Source of the DNA: Salminus brasiliensis
Taxonomy: Eukaryota > Chordata > Actinopteri > Characiformes > Bryconidae
Assembly (NCBI RefSeq): GCF_030463535.1
Contig: NC_132900.1
Coordinates: 28,469,956-28,533,955, forward strand
Reading direction: 5' to 3'
DNA length: 64,000 bases
In this document: piece after piece, positions 34,906-48,296 of the stretch
Layout: each line of letters opens with the position of its first letter
Position numbering within the stretch: the first letter of the stretch is position 1
Notes under the pieces: generated by a model
Seen by the model: the letters and a program-made list of their open reading frames with translations, nothing else
Told to the model about the DNA's origin: nothing
Database searches by the model: none
Translations under genes and position numbers: made by a program

Positions 34906-37900
34906 ATCATTTAACAAGCCTATTTACCACCCTGTTATATGTTATATGAAAACACTGATTTTCCTTTTATTGGCTGGCTAACAGCACCATGATGGTCCAC
35001 AGTAGCCACATAGGGTAGCATAGCATAGTATAGCATAGCTGAGCCAGCACTGTAACAAAACCCAGTATATGTTTTTTTTTTTGTAATTAAATAATACACT
35101 TAGAGTCTTCCCTTATAGTATTGCTGTTCTCCTGAAGCAACCCTCCAAATGGTGCTTCACTTGGTCGGCTAGCATTACTTTTGAGCCTCACTTTCGCTAG
35201 TGGGCTGTGGGGCTAGTGGGGTTTTGGTATTGGCTCTGTTTTGGTTCTACTGGACTGTGAGTTTCATGGTATGTCAGTTCCATGTACTGAACTCTCACTG
35301 TTCAACTATATGGTGGGAAACACAGTGTTCCATTCTAATAGCCCCTTAAATATAGCCAACACTTGATCCTATCCAATATTTCTGGATTGCTTTGGCTTGG
35401 ATCAGGACATCCCTTCTCAGTACTTCAGCATCGGTAGTGGAAGATAACATCATGCCGATGCACAAGAATGCAAGAACGTACACCAACAAAGGCTGATCAT
35501 GTGGAAACAGAGGGCCAGCTCAGTTTGATCGCACTAGACCGGCCTCTGAACAACAGCCATGTGTTTCAGACGATTCCTTTACATCCTCTTGCATTATCAT
35601 TCACTTTGATTGGACTTGATCCACTCTATCCACTACACAGAAAGGCCTACCTGGCCAAACATGACCACAGAGATACTTCCTGTCCTATCTTGTATATTGC
35701 ACTGGTGAATCATTTGGACAAACATGGGCTCAGTAAACAGAGACACTGGGCAAGTGTAGGCCTCGCGCATGCAAATAAGACACTTTGACATATGTCATGC
35801 CAAAGAAAAAACTGACTGTAAACCAACACACCAAAGCAAACATTTCCCTCTAAAGGCACGAGAGTCATTCGCCGCTGCAGCAACTGTCCGCGGGTGGTTC
35901 TCTGTGTGCGGAACGTTTCCCACACCTCTTTCTTAAGAACGTGCAGCAGTAACGTGAAGCTATCTTGGGTCCAACTTCAAGTGCCCTGGTACCATTGTAC
36001 TCACATAGTGATAACATTGGTCTGGTGTTTCATGGCTGATTTGTCGCATGGAGTCATTGCAGTTTCAAGATATGCAGAGCAGAGGTAGATTGAGCATACG
36101 ATTTGAGTACAATGTAAGACACAGATACTTGGAATACGTAAAGATACGTATGCTACAGTTGGAAATAAATAAAAAAAGATTAAAGTAAAATTCCAGCATT
36201 TCTTTTTATCTATTCCATATTTATTGTATCTGTGATGGACAATCATATTGAGAGGTTTCGCTATATTTTCTAAAAGAACCGTCCAAAAGCCTTTACAATA
36301 GTAAAGGTAAGTCAGTGATCAGATGCTGAAGCAGCCGCTTACTGACTTCTATTATAGGTGTCTTTTCCATTCAAATGCAATGCTTCACTCAGTCAGCTAG
36401 CATTAGCTTTTAGCTCTTTTAGCCTCACTTTCATGTCCCACGTAGCAGTTGTGTTTAGCCTTGAAAGACTTTTGCTAATGAGCAACTTTTGATGCTGTAA
36501 ATGTAACCAAACAGCGACTGTCAAGGTTCAACCTATCTATTGTCATTATTATCTGTAGCATATGGTAGTAGTAGCAGTAATGGTGGCTAATTGGTTGGAT
36601 TTTTATGTTCAGTGAAAGAACAGAAGATCTGTCAGCTCCAAAAGCATTTACAACACTTTTTGACTTTCTATTGAAGGTGTCTTTTCAGTCGACTGTTTAA
36701 CGAGCACATAACGAGCACAAGGTCTTAACTTGATTTGCTTTGCAATTATCACTTATCTACTATTGATTAGGCCTCAAATTAGAGCTTGGTCTTCAATTCA
36801 GGCCATAAGTGTTAAAACCTAACTAACCTAATGCTAATTTCTGCTTTTCCACTGCAGGGCAGAGCGGTTCTGAGCGCAGAGGGCTGGGCCCAGTCACCTT
36901 TGTGCCGCAAGATCCTGTGTCATTATACTTCCAGTACAGACGGAAATGGAAAGCAAGTAACATTTCTATTGGTCTATTCATTCAAAATTATTTACACAGT
37001 GTGCAGAGCAGCTACAGGATCTAAACCATAAATAAAACTAAAAACGGACAAAAATGGAGAAACATGGTTATGCTCTATGGGACTCCCAGTGACGGACAAG
37101 CTGTAGCATCATCTAAGCAACTGCCCATTGGCTTTTATTATAAGCGTCTTCTGTGACAGTAGATTTTCTGTTCTTTTCTAAGTAGAGAAAAACACAGCAA
37201 ACTTATTAACCATATAAAAATCAATAGTACAGTACAGATGCAATGGAAAATAATGTAAGATTCTTTTAACAGTGGAATAATCCACATTGAAATAATCCCT
37301 CATTACATCTAATGTACATTCAATGCAAAGCAGAACAGTGGAGTAGCAGCAATGAAGCTGGACAGGCTTGTTAAATGCAGTTAAATGTATATGCAGTGAG
37401 GTTAGTATTCCTGTCTTTACCAATACCCGTGAGAATCCCCATGCATCGAAATGAACCCACACCAACATCATGGAGGAAAATCCATCTGTTACTGGTGTGA
37501 GTTCACACTGCATTAAGGAATTAAATCCACATTACATTAGTACTTCTCCTGCTATGCATGCTGATTAGAAGAGCTGGGCACTTCATTATTGATGTTGCCT
37601 TTCATTTTTGAAGCTTTTTAACTGGTAACATCATACATTTTCATGGTTCTTAAGAGAATTATCTGCCGTATATCCATTCAGGCCTCCATTTCCAACCATA
37701 AAATGAAGTCTGCCCTCAGACAAAATCACCAGAACATAGGAAAAAAAGTTGGTTGGTTGAGCCATTAAGTCAATGTAACTACTTAGGGAAGCACAGTACA
37801 TCAGTATCGACCATAGAATGTTTTATTGAGGATTTTAAGTCACTGGTTTTACCAGCCTACTTCGGTTACCACCCAGTTATTTTAACCCAGAATTAAACAT

Positions 37901-37980
37901 ACTGATTTTTTTTTTATGTAGAACTCATGGAGTCTTTATTGGCTGCTTTATGGCACTGGCATTGGCTCACAGAACCCACA
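34906..37980. other. Intergenic, no gene recognised
   Basis: Two stretches (about 35140-35220 and 36370-36450) share GTGCTTCACTTGGTCGGCTA versus ATGCTTCACTCAGTCAGCTA and the next 60 bases, so they are diverged copies of an unnamed repeat. Frames of 106 codons (35468) and 111 codons (37178, minus) show no domain. Confidence 0.45.
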
Positions 37981-37982
37981 TA

Positions 37983-38935
37983 CGCTATATGGACAAAAGT
38001 ATTGGGACACCTTTGTTGGTTTAACTGTCTCTACTGTCCAGGGAAGAAGGCTTTCTACTAGTTATGTTACGAAACACTCGCTTCATCCCTCGCTTCATCA
38101 CATCGCTGATTGCACAGTAATTCAGAGACCTGTTTCAACCCCTTTTGTGCTTTACCAGCCCACGTGTACTTACACTACACAGCTAAAGTTTGCAGACACC
38201 AAGCTCTTCACAAAGTTCTTTTAATAAGTGAGTTGGGTTTGGAATCACTTTCTCGTGGCCTTAGGATATTATTTTGTGGCTTTAACATACTCTACATGTC
38301 CAAACATTTGTGGACACCCCTTCTAATGAATGCAGTCAGCTATTCTAAGTTGTGCTCATTGCTGATACAGATGTGCAGCAAATGCACATACACACACACA
38401 GATTAATGCATTCCCTAGAAGGGGTATCCACAAACATGTGGACGTACAGTGTATAACAACATATAGTAGTGTTCTTAAGACTGTGACATGTTTTAATGCC
38501 ATGTTAGGCCTTGCTTAGGTAAGGGGGGGGGGGGGGGGGCGTGGGAGAGCTTCTGTGTAGAGTGATATGGCTAATTGGAAAGCATGGTGACATGATTAGG
38601 GCACTGGTCAGTTCTAGGGCTTCTAGCACAATGACTTACGAAGGCTTTGTGTAACCAGTTCTGTGTCAATGCTGTAGGCTCACGAAGCGTTTACAGCACT
38701 GACCCCTCTGAGCACGGTCAACTATAACTGTCTCTACTGTCCAGGGAAGAAGGCTTTCTACTAGATTTTGGTATTGGAGTATTGCTGTTGTATTTGACTG
38801 CATTCAGTGAAAAGAGCTTTAGTGAGGTCATGGAGTGAGTGTTGCATGATCACCAACCCACCTCATCATCCCACCTCCCCAACCCATCCTAAAAGTATTG
38901 CTAAATTCATTTAAAGGAGAACATAACTGCCAGTT
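37983..38935 (+). mobile_element. Family 1 element split by a duplicated insertion
   Basis: The family 1 start (37983-38061) is followed by a 0.66 kb segment copied from 41232-41885. The family 1 sequence resumes at 38725, repeating the 40 bases of 38022-38061 exactly before continuing into the family interior. Confidence 0.75.
38066..38721. repeat. Duplicated segment, copy 1 (partner 41232-41885)
   Basis: It is almost identical to 41232-41885 over its whole length. The differences seen are the poly-G run (17 versus 14), one extra A, and a G/A at CTCACGAAGC versus CTCACAAAGC. Both copies carry the right end of a family 1 element (CATGTCCAAACATTTGTGG). Confidence 0.92.
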
Positions 38936-40085
38936 CTTTTATGCTAAGCAGCTTACAGACACCCACACTGGCTAGCACTGTGCTAAGTAAGATTCCCAGC
39001 CAAGGTTTAAACTGATCACCACTCAGGAGCCCCAAAGTGGTGTTTTAGGGGCTTAAGATTCCTTAAAAAAAAAGTCAGATAGGGATCCATATCCGACATA
39101 CATCAGCTGAATGCTGGACTGCTCTGTTCTGAGAAACAATGTCTGACTGTTGCTTGTAAACCATAGCCTTCTGTTGACAAACTGCACTATATACTAATAA
39201 ATGAAATGAGGGGTGTTTGTAACCTAGCTTTATTTATGTGCATTTATAACATGCAGCCTATTTGTTTAAATTCCAGTGCACGTCAGTTCTTATCATTGTT
39301 CCTTCCGCCTTCTAATAAACAACATAAGCAATGTGTTGTCCTTTAAAATCAGTTTGCCTTGGGTAGGGCCCTAAAAGCCAAAGTACGTATGTACTGTTTT
39401 TAATGCGACCTTTGGCAGTTTGCTTGTGTCAAAGCATTCAGGGGTGTCCATGTTTACTTATGATAAGTAAAACAACCCTGATGTTGACCATCAACTATGT
39501 GGAATGGGTGAAGGTATGTATCTTCTTTATTTTAGTGGACGACCAGTTGGTGACTTGATGGTACACCAACCGAGACAATGCTGGATATCAAATGATGGTG
39601 GGGGTTGAGGAATGAGAAGGCCTCAGGTGATGCCCTGTCCAACACAAACCCCATAGTTTCCAATGTTTCTTCTGAAATTGAAGGGTATTAGAAAGGAGTT
39701 AGACTCTGTTTACATCTGATTACTTCATGTGCTTAGTATCTGGATTGTATCCCGGTTAGATTTTATCCACAAATGCCTCTCCGGTCAGTCAGACTGAAAT
39801 CTGATTGCTGTGTGGGATGGAATTATTATTATTACTGGTGTTTCAGGGGTGTACTGGGAGGGGCTTTTCTTGGGGAAAGCGTCTTGGCGAGATGGATGGG
39901 ATTACACTGCTATAACATGCGGTTCAAATGCGTCTCAGATCAGACCACCTCCTGAAGTGCTTTGAGTGATCGGAGCTAAATCTGGATTAGATGAGTCTTG
40001 GGTGTGTTCACACTGGCATTTTTATGCGGGTCGGCCTTATCCGGATAAAATCCCAGGTCAAAGCTGGGTCTCTGTTGCTGTTTTG

Positions 40086-41000
40086 TTGCAGTAACAGACT
40101 CTAATCTTATGGGAAGGCTTCGCACTAGATATTTGAACATTGTTGTGAGGAATTGATTGTGTTTAACCACGAGAGCTTTAGTGAGGTGAGGTACTGATTG
40201 TAATCATCCGTTCTGGATCACAAACGCCACTCCAACTCATCAGTGGAGCTCCATCAGTTCAGAGAACTCTGCTCCACAGCCCAATTCTAGTGCTTTATAC
40301 CCCTCTAGTTGATGCTAGGGCATGGTGACTTTTGACTCCATGGTCCCCCTCCTCCATTTCTTCAAGATTGAAGGCCTTCTCTGCCTCAAGCAGCAAGCAT
40401 TCTCAGCCCTGCACTTAAACACTGTTCCTGCTAATGAGCGACTGCTGTTGTGACCAATTGATTACCGTTGCTAGGTTTACAGGAGTAAGCTCCAAAAGCG
40501 TGTGATCCCAGCATGATCACACATATTCTAGCACAGAGCTTCCAGAAGTACTGTAGTCAAGACCATTAGAGGTGAGGTCGAGTCAAGACGGAGACCATAC
40601 TGGGAGTGATGCTGATGTACTGTTGATATCAGGGCTGTTGGACATGGACAAGTTTTTCTTACCACAAAATTAAAAAAATACAAAGAAAAAAAAGACACAC
40701 AATACTTGGACAAAAGTGTTGGGACACCTGCTCATTAACTGTTTTGCTTTTGTTGAAGTAACTGTCTCTTCTGTCCAGGGAGGAAGGTGTTCTACTGGAT
40801 TTTGGAGGAGCATTGCTGTGAGGATTTGACTGCATTCAGCGACAAGAGTGCTAGCGAGGTCAGGATGTTGGATGATCACCATCGCACCCCATTATCCCCA
40901 ACTCCCCAACTTCCCAACTTGTCCCAAAAGTATGGGATGGAGCACCAACCATCATTCCAGAGAACATAGTTCCACTGCTCCACAGCTGGAGTTGGGCTTT
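40086..41000 (+). mobile_element. Two family 1 copies, one decayed, one clear
   Basis: A decayed copy (40086-40330) has CTTCGCACTAGATATTTGAA and CTTTATACCCCTCTAG. A clear one (40705-41000) has TTGGACAAAAGTGTTGGGAC, GGATGTTGGATGATCACCAT and ATTCCAGAGAACATAGTTCC. Its right end is lost. Confidence 0.65.
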
Positions 41001-41231
41001 GGTTGCCGTGTTCGGGCGTTGGGTTTTAGTTGCTGTAATAGGCGTGCATGGATTTGAGGGGTGGAGCTTCTGAAGGAGCACTGAAGGTGGGGTGTTATGT
41101 TTTGCTGTTGAGTTCAAATATCACATCGTCGTTGTCCAGCAGAGTGAACACTGCCTTCAAGGCTGATGCTGTCTGTCTGCGTGCTGCTCGGTTTCAGACA
41201 GCGAGACTAATTCCTGCCCACAAATCTGTCA

Positions 41232-41885
41232 GTTACGAAACACTCGCTTCATCCCTCGCTTCATCACATCGCTGATTGCACAGTAATTCAGAGACCTGTT
41301 TCAACCCCTTTTGTGCTTTACCAGCCCACGTGTACTTACACTACACAGCTAAAGTTTGCAGACACCAAGCTCTTCACAAAGTTCTTTTAATAAGTGAGTT
41401 GGGTTTGGAATCACTTTCTCGTGGCCTTAGGATATTATTTTGTGGCTTTAACATACTCTACATGTCCAAACATTTGTGGACACCCCTTCTAATGAATGCA
41501 GTCAGCTATTCTAAGTTGTGCTCATTGCTGATACAGATGTGCAGCAAATGCACATACACACACACAGATTAATGCATTCCCTAGAAGGGGTATCCACAAA
41601 CATGTGGACGTACAGTGTATAACAACATATAGTAGTGTTCTTAAGACTGTGACATGTTTTAATGCCATGTTAGGCCTTGCTTAGGTAAAGGGGGGGGGGG
41701 GGGCGTGGGAGAGCTTCTGTGTAGAGTGATATGGCTAATTGGAAAGCATGGTGACATGATTAGGGCACTGGTCAGTTCTAGGGCTTCTAGCACAATGACT
41801 TACGAAGGCTTTGTGTAACCAGTTCTGTGTCAATGCTGTAGGCTCACAAAGCGTTTACAGCACTGACCCCTCTGAGCACGGTCAA
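41232..41885. repeat. Duplicated segment, copy 2 (probable source)
   Basis: Partner of 38066-38721, 3166 bases away in direct orientation. Here the borders are not set inside another element, so this is the likelier original. Confidence 0.92.
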
Positions 41886-42557
41886 ACGAGCATTAAACCT
41901 TGTTAAGTGGCCATTCAAACATTACCAAAGGGAAGGTCAGGTACAATGCGTGTGGCTTAGGGTTACACAGCGCCATAAGAAGGCCTAATAAGTAAGCTTT
42001 TTTTCCCCTGAGAAAGTCCACAGTTTGCAACCAGGGCCCAGGTGACATAAGGATAGGGTCAGGACATGAAGCAGTTCACTAGTTCACTAGCCAGTGCAGC
42101 TTAAGACAATTATGAAAAATCTCCAGAACTGGGTTTAGGTACGTGTTTGGTCTTGGCTTTAGTCATATGAGCGTCAAGCCAAGTTTGGCTGGATGTCAAG
42201 AAAGAAAACATGAAGCTAACGAAATTAGCCGTGACATGCTAAGCTGCATTTGTTTCTGAGAAGCAAACAAAATGTGTAACCAATATTTGCTTAAGATGAA
42301 AGCTGCTGAGCTAAACGCTAAGGCTAATTTAAGACAGTGGATGTTTACTCCCGAAAAAATGCTGCACGTTCTACTGTAATGCTGCTTAGTTCAGTCAACC
42401 TAAAACATCTGATCAAACAAGGTCAGAAAAGCCATAGGTCACAATAAAGCTGGGATGGCCCTCACAACACACCAAAATATAAGTAACATGGATAAAAAAA
42501 AAAAAATCAAGACGTTTACCAGAAGCTGACATTCACCAGTCAGCATTGTGAAACCTG

Positions 42558-43078
42558 AATATCAGTGGTCTTCATCCCTGCTTCTGGAGAACTAGTTTTC
42601 CATAGACTAGATTCAACCTGAACACACACCACCTGATCTGACTAATTGCTGCCTTTAGAAGTCTTTGATTGGCTGAATGGGTATGTGTATTAGGCTATGT
42701 AAGACATTCAAACCTATCTGCTTGGGTTGCTGTTGGCGCTAACCTGCAGCTTTCATTCACAAAAGCAGGAAAAGATGAAAGTTGCCGTAGATTTGACGTG
42801 GTTGTTGTTTGAGGCATTGTGAGAAACGCAAAAGAAACTTTGAAATCCGATATGAGCATCCAGACTGAGACGCATCTGTATAAATCTGATTGTAATCCCA
42901 TTTCAAATGACCTCTGAATGTGGTTTGGATCCGTTTTGCAAAATCTGATCCAATTTCATGTGGTTTCCGACTGTCCAGACTATCAAAATTCAATCTGGAT
43001 AAAATCTAGGTATGCCAAAAATCTAAATGCTGCAGAAAGGTAATTCTCCAGGAGGACGGTTGGACACCACTGGCCTAA
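42558..43078. mobile_element. Family 3-type ends around a separate repeat
   Basis: The left end GTGGTCTTCATCCCTGCTTC and right end CTCCAGGAGGACGGTTGGAC are decayed inverse ends. The interior 42790-43010 (GGATCCGTTTTGCAAAATCT) resembles sequence near 39730-40050, suggesting nested insertion. Confidence 0.4.
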
Positions 43079-43279
43079 ATGATTACACACATGTAGGTCA
43101 TATACGTCTAGCTTATATGTATGGTGTGTAGCTATATGACACATGATCCTCTTATATAAAAATTGAGTGTCACAATACATGTATAACAATACAGTGTCAG
43201 ATACCACAGATTATAGACCACAGATTACCTAACAGACCAGAGTGTACCGATTCAGGAAAGCAGTTTGCACGGTAGTGAC

Positions 43280-43510
43280 GTTTTTCAGCTCTTCTGGTGG
43301 CTGTTCAGGAGATTCACCCACCATGTTGATGGCCAGATTGGTTGGATGTTGGAATGGGGCTCCGAAACCTGAGGCAGAAGGCTAGCAGCATCATTAAAGA
43401 CACCACACACTCCCTGAGGGCAGCAGTTCAGGACAATAAGATCTTGCACCAAAAGACTAAGAAACAGCTTCTTTCTAAGAGCTGCGACCTCCATCAAACC
43501 CCACAGATAT
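43280..43510 (+). mobile_element. Decayed LINE ORF2 tail
   Basis: The frame around 43360-43500 (AASLKTPHTP, then KRLRNSFFLRAA) resembles the conserved C-terminal region of fish non-LTR retrotransposons. Stop codons and the lack of a clear 3' tail mark it as dead. Confidence 0.4.
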
Positions 43511-44699
43511 CATAGAGAAATACAGCACCATGCAAAAAAATGTGTGAGCAGTAAATATCATAGCTTTATATGGCTGCTTATAAATTCTCACACCAGTCCT
43601 CAGGGACCACCATGTGGTCAGTTTTTTATTTCTAACCCTTTGTGTTTTAAGTTGAGTTGTTCTATAGATTGCTGATTTGGTATTTTTAGGCTTATAACAG
43701 GGCCTGTTACCCCAAATGTAGTTTATGTGATGAGAAATGTTGTATGTTAAAGTTTAATGGCTAATGAAGCTAAAAAAATGATGGAATCCCAAACAGACTT
43801 GCTAGGATAGTAATCAGCTTGAAACTGAAATCTTGAAATCTACATTTGTCCATTTGAATAAATACAAGTATATTATAAGTCAATGTCTGGTGATTTTAGA
43901 CATCCAGTTTAGCACAATGCTAATCAGTGTTGTTAGCATACTTATATAGTAATGTAATAGTAATAATAGTAATCCTCCTGATGGCTGAAATGTGTCTACT
44001 TTTGCCCATTTTAATTCATATGTAGAGTTCATATATAGCGCTACAGTGTTATTCAGTTTAGCACAATGCTATTAAGCATCCATTGCAGGTTAGCCACATT
44101 AGCTAATCTCATGGTTCCAGTGCAAAACTCGAGAAACTACAGAGACCAAACTGTAAAATGCTGATTGACTACATTTGGGGTCATGTACATTTGAGTTCGT
44201 GCCAAACTATGACTTCAAGGATATTTATGGCTCTGACGCTGATAGCCATTCAGTCTGGCAGCTGGTGGTGATTTAGTGAAGAGCGATGCTGAGGGACGGG
44301 TTGCAGCAGGACGTTTTCCCAGGTGCTTCAGTCAACAAACAGCAGCTCCTCTGAAGCACTAAAATCCTCCTAGATCAACACCATGACAAGACCGCCCTGT
44401 TAGTACATGCAATTGAGTCCGGAGCAACAGAAATCATGTCTCAAGTCTTTTGTAGGTAGAAAAATACACTGACAATTCTAAGAAGTTGCTTCTCATACTG
44501 AAGACTGGACTGCACCTGTAGATGTTCTGAATGCATTATGGAATTATGGAACTCACAAGTATTAATGGTTATTTTATTCCCAAGTCTTCAGCTGTGTTAA
44601 GACGTTAACATGTACTCATCATGGATATGAATGTCATGGCAATATCAGGCTTTCAGTAATTTCTTGAAACTGTGAAGAAGCCCCTACTCCAAAATGGTC

Positions 44700-44990
44700 C
44701 AAAAAGTGTCAAGCTCTCCCAATTCAGTGCTGCCAGTTAACCCAACTAGAGCTCCCCCTAGAGCTTGCACCCAATATGCTCCCGATACTAGCAAAGCCAG
44801 GCAGTTCTTGTCCAGTCATGTCGCCGTTGCGGCATTGCCGGGAGCTAAACACGCTCCAAGGAAATTGACACACCAGTCAACAGACTCCTGTGCATGAGCA
44901 TGGCCAATTGTGCTCTCTTGGACTCTAGCTGCTGATGGCAAAGCAGTCCTAGGCAGTGCATTACACAACTAAGCCACTCAGAGTTTGACT
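44700..44990. repeat. Possible SINE-like fragment
   Basis: GCTCTCTTGGACTCTAGCTG resembles 8598-8620, including the CTGATGGCA block. No promoter boxes are intact. Confidence 0.25.
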
Positions 44991-44994
44991 AAAG

Positions 44995-45150
44995 TTTGTA
45001 GCTGATCACCTGGACAAATCCAGCCCACAGTAATGCCCATAATGAGGCCTTCAACTCTAAGAACATTGTACCAACTGTTAAGCATGGTGGTGGAAGCATC
45101 ATGCTCTAGGGGTCGTTCTGCTGCCACTGGAACATCCTGAAAGAACATCC
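44995..45150 (+). pseudogene. Tc1/mariner transposase catalytic-domain relic
   Basis: Codons 45080-45106 read KHGGGSIML, the conserved Tc1 transposase motif that is normally followed by WGCF. Here the tryptophan codon is TAG (45107-45109). This is a small nonfunctional fragment. Confidence 0.55.
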
Positions 45151-45977
45151 TTTGGAAATACGGCCCTTCAGTTCAGTGCCCAAAGCTCACTGAAAATGCT
45201 CCAGCAGCTCATAGTGGCCCACCACCTTATTTAGCTCAGCATGGCCCATTCAGGAGAACAAGCTCAGTTGGTTTTCTTGGTTTTACCAAGAAATAAGAAC
45301 AAATAGAGGAACTGCTGCAACAGATTGCGAAACACAAAATGCTCTCATGGCTGACTTTCTGCTGATAAAGGAAGGAAACCACTTTCAGATGGAGCACATC
45401 AAGTCATGACCAAGAGCAGAAAACAGAAATCAAGCTAAAGCAAGCTGTTCTCGACCTTGAAGCTTTGCTTTGTTTGTCTAGGGCAGATTGCATTAGCCGT
45501 TTGACTGAGGGGCTCAGAGTCGAACCAGCAGAGAGCCCTCTGAGCACGGTGTTTGAGGAACTGCTGTTGATGTGTCCTCAACACTTGCATCGCTAACATG
45601 CAGCTGACCTTAACAAGGCCTCTTTCACACTGTTAATGTCTCCGAAGTGTGAGGGTCTGCCCATACTATGGCTTGATACTCAGCAAAGTGTGAACCCTCA
45701 GGGTGTGGTGGAGTTGAGAAGCAGCTCTTGAAAACAATTTGCAATAAAAGCTATACATCAGTGAGGAGAGAGATACTGACACCAACAGTAAGTCCATCTT
45801 ATCTGCCGCTTAAACATTTACGCTTTACACAGGTATTATTTTAACTTAATACTTGTACATTTACTTTTTTTTACTAGTTACATTCCATTACTTCACATGG
45901 TAGCATGCAACTGAACTGGGTTTATTAAATAATTTAAAAATTTTAAATATTAATTTAAATTATTAACACTGATAACT

Positions 45978-46425
45978 AGCCATAACATTAAAACCTTTAA
46001 GCCATAACATTAAGTAAATAACACTGATTATCCAGTTCCAATGGCATCCGTCATAGGAAAGGTATCTACATTCAGCAAGTGAACAGTCAGTTGGTGTTGG
46101 AAGCAGGATAAATTTTAAAGGGCATGTTTAAGAAGCTGATCCACTTTAACAAGAACCAAACTTGGCTACATGATGGATCAGAACATCTCCAAAACATCAG
46201 GCAGCTCTTTGGGGTTTTTTTCTCGCATGCAGCGGTCAGCACCTACTGAAAGTGCTCCAAGGAAGAATCATGGGCACCCAAGGCTCATTGATGCTCATGG
46301 AGGACCAAACACACAACCTACAGGACTTGAAGGATCTGCTGCTAACATCTTGACTCCTTCAGACATCTTGAGGGGTCCATGCCTCAACTGGTCAGAGCAG
46401 GCAGGGTGTAAGAAAGGCCAGTATT
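45978..46425. mobile_element. Family 2 element
   Basis: It opens with AGCCATAACATTAAAACC, partly duplicated at about 46000. A plus frame contains HGHPRLIDAHGGP, again a transposase N-terminal remnant. Confidence 0.65.
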
Positions 46426-47099
46426 GAAGCATGGAGCTTTTGTAATGGTACATCAATGCTACAGTAACACTCTCCAGCTGAAGGAAATGCTGCTCCTTAT
46501 ACCGCCACAACATCTTATCTCAACTGAAAAACTTTCATAGTTGATTACCACAGATAATTATTTCAAGGTATTTTCTGATACATAGTAAAAGAACACAGAG
46601 AACCTTAGAATAGATGGTGCTGAAGCAGTTACCCATTGACTGGAGTATCCCTATAAACCCCTGTTCTGAAAACTATCATAGGACATTTTACCATTAAGAA
46701 ATGAGAAACGGGGGAACCTGGGCTTTCCTCCAGACTCACCACTCGGCCTGTTGATTTCTGCAGCGGCGAAGCTCCATATCTGTAACCTCTTTAAAGCAAA
46801 TTGGATAGAAGTGTCATATTGGGTTAGGAATCATAGACTAGGAGAGGACAGGGTGAAGCTCTTCACCAATCTTCTATGGGAAATGTAATCTCAGAGTGTG
46901 GCACACTAGCAAGACAGTATGACACCCATCCCTGCCCTTTTCATTAAGTACCTGTAACAGTGAGGGGCAGATACGGTGGAGACTGAAGCTACAGAGAGAA
47001 TTACAACCTTAAAATCAGACGTCCTGAGCTACAAAAACAGCCTGATTTAAATTCAGTTTCTCTGTTGTCACAAGAAGCAACTCATTTACCTAGCTCCGC

Positions 47100-47540
47100 C
47101 TATTCAACCTACCACAGCAAGGGAACAGTCAGTTCTTGAAGGTGATGTTGGTGCTGGAAGAAGGATAAATGGGCAAGTTTAAGGAACTAAGCCATTTTGA
47201 CAAGAGCCAAACTGTGATGTTCTAGACGACTGGGTTAGAACATCTCCAAAACATCAGGCAGGTCTTGTGTCCATTATGCAGTGGTCAGTACCAACCAAAG
47301 TGCTTCAAGGAAGAATAATCGGTGAACCAGCGACAGGGTCGAGAGCACCCAAGACTCACTGATGATCATGGAGGCCACACCTCACAACTTAGGATTCAGG
47401 ACTTGAAGGATCTGCTGCAGACAGATGGGTGACAAATACCACAGGACAGCTTCAGAGGTCTTGTAGAGTTTGTGCCTCGGCTGGTCAGAGCTGTTTTGGT
47501 GGCACCCCCACCTACTTAACATTCAGCTGGTGGTTTAATG
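47100..47540. mobile_element. Family 2 element
   Basis: Interior blocks ACAAGAGCCAAACTGTGATG, CATCTCCAAAACATCAGGCA and GGTGAACCAGCGACAGGGTC are in family order. It ends near GTGGTTTAATGT. Confidence 0.65.
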
Positions 47541-48296
47541 TAGCATGGATTCAACCTACCACAGTTTAGCTACGCCCGTCTCACTGAACTTCTCTGGAGT
47601 GTTTCAGCGCTTTGTAATTTTTTAATGATTCAAAATACAGGGAAGCCAATCAAAACAGAACTGAATAATTCCTAATAATTCTTAATTACCTTAATAAACA
47701 AAATAAAAGTTTAATTCTAAAACATAAAAAGAGGTGGTAAATGATTGTGTAAAAAATCATTTCTGCCCATTTTTGAAACATAAAAACATACAAAACATAC
47801 AAAAGTGGATTTCTTGAGGGATAAATTAATAAAGGGTTAAATAATAAATATAACATAAATTCTATTTATGTTGAGTTCTACAAGGTGTTAAAATAACTAA
47901 AAATAACTAAAATTCATCTAAAGATGAATGTTAAAATTAGTCTAAAATGTCTAATAAAGTCTTTCCTAAAGCACATTTAAACAAATGTAAACTTAACTTT
48001 CTGTTAAGTTAAATAAAGAATAACTACAATTATTATTTAATATCATTTAAAAAGTTAAAATAGTGAAACCAAGATTTTGCAAAACCAGGAATTAATCAAA
48101 ACATTGTATTTTAAACAGGTATCAATTACACTTAGATTGTCATCCTTCTCGAGAACTGCTGGTTCCCTTTTAATCTTAACCGTAAGTTTTTTCTAACTTT
48201 TTATTTATTGGCATTTTATTATTGATAATATATACATTTAACAATAAAACTTGTAACCTGATCAGCTTTTTTTTCTTGTTCCATTAGACAAAAAAA

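Noticed and set aside
35468..35788. 106-residue plus frame between vipr1 and the duplicated segment
   Set aside because: No family resemblance, no membrane or domain pattern, no splice signals in phase.
38110..38406. Identical 98-residue frames at 38110 and 41276, which could suggest a duplicated gene
   Set aside because: The frames start at TTG, not ATG, and run across the right end of a family 1 element and a CA run. Identity is explained by the non-coding segmental duplication.
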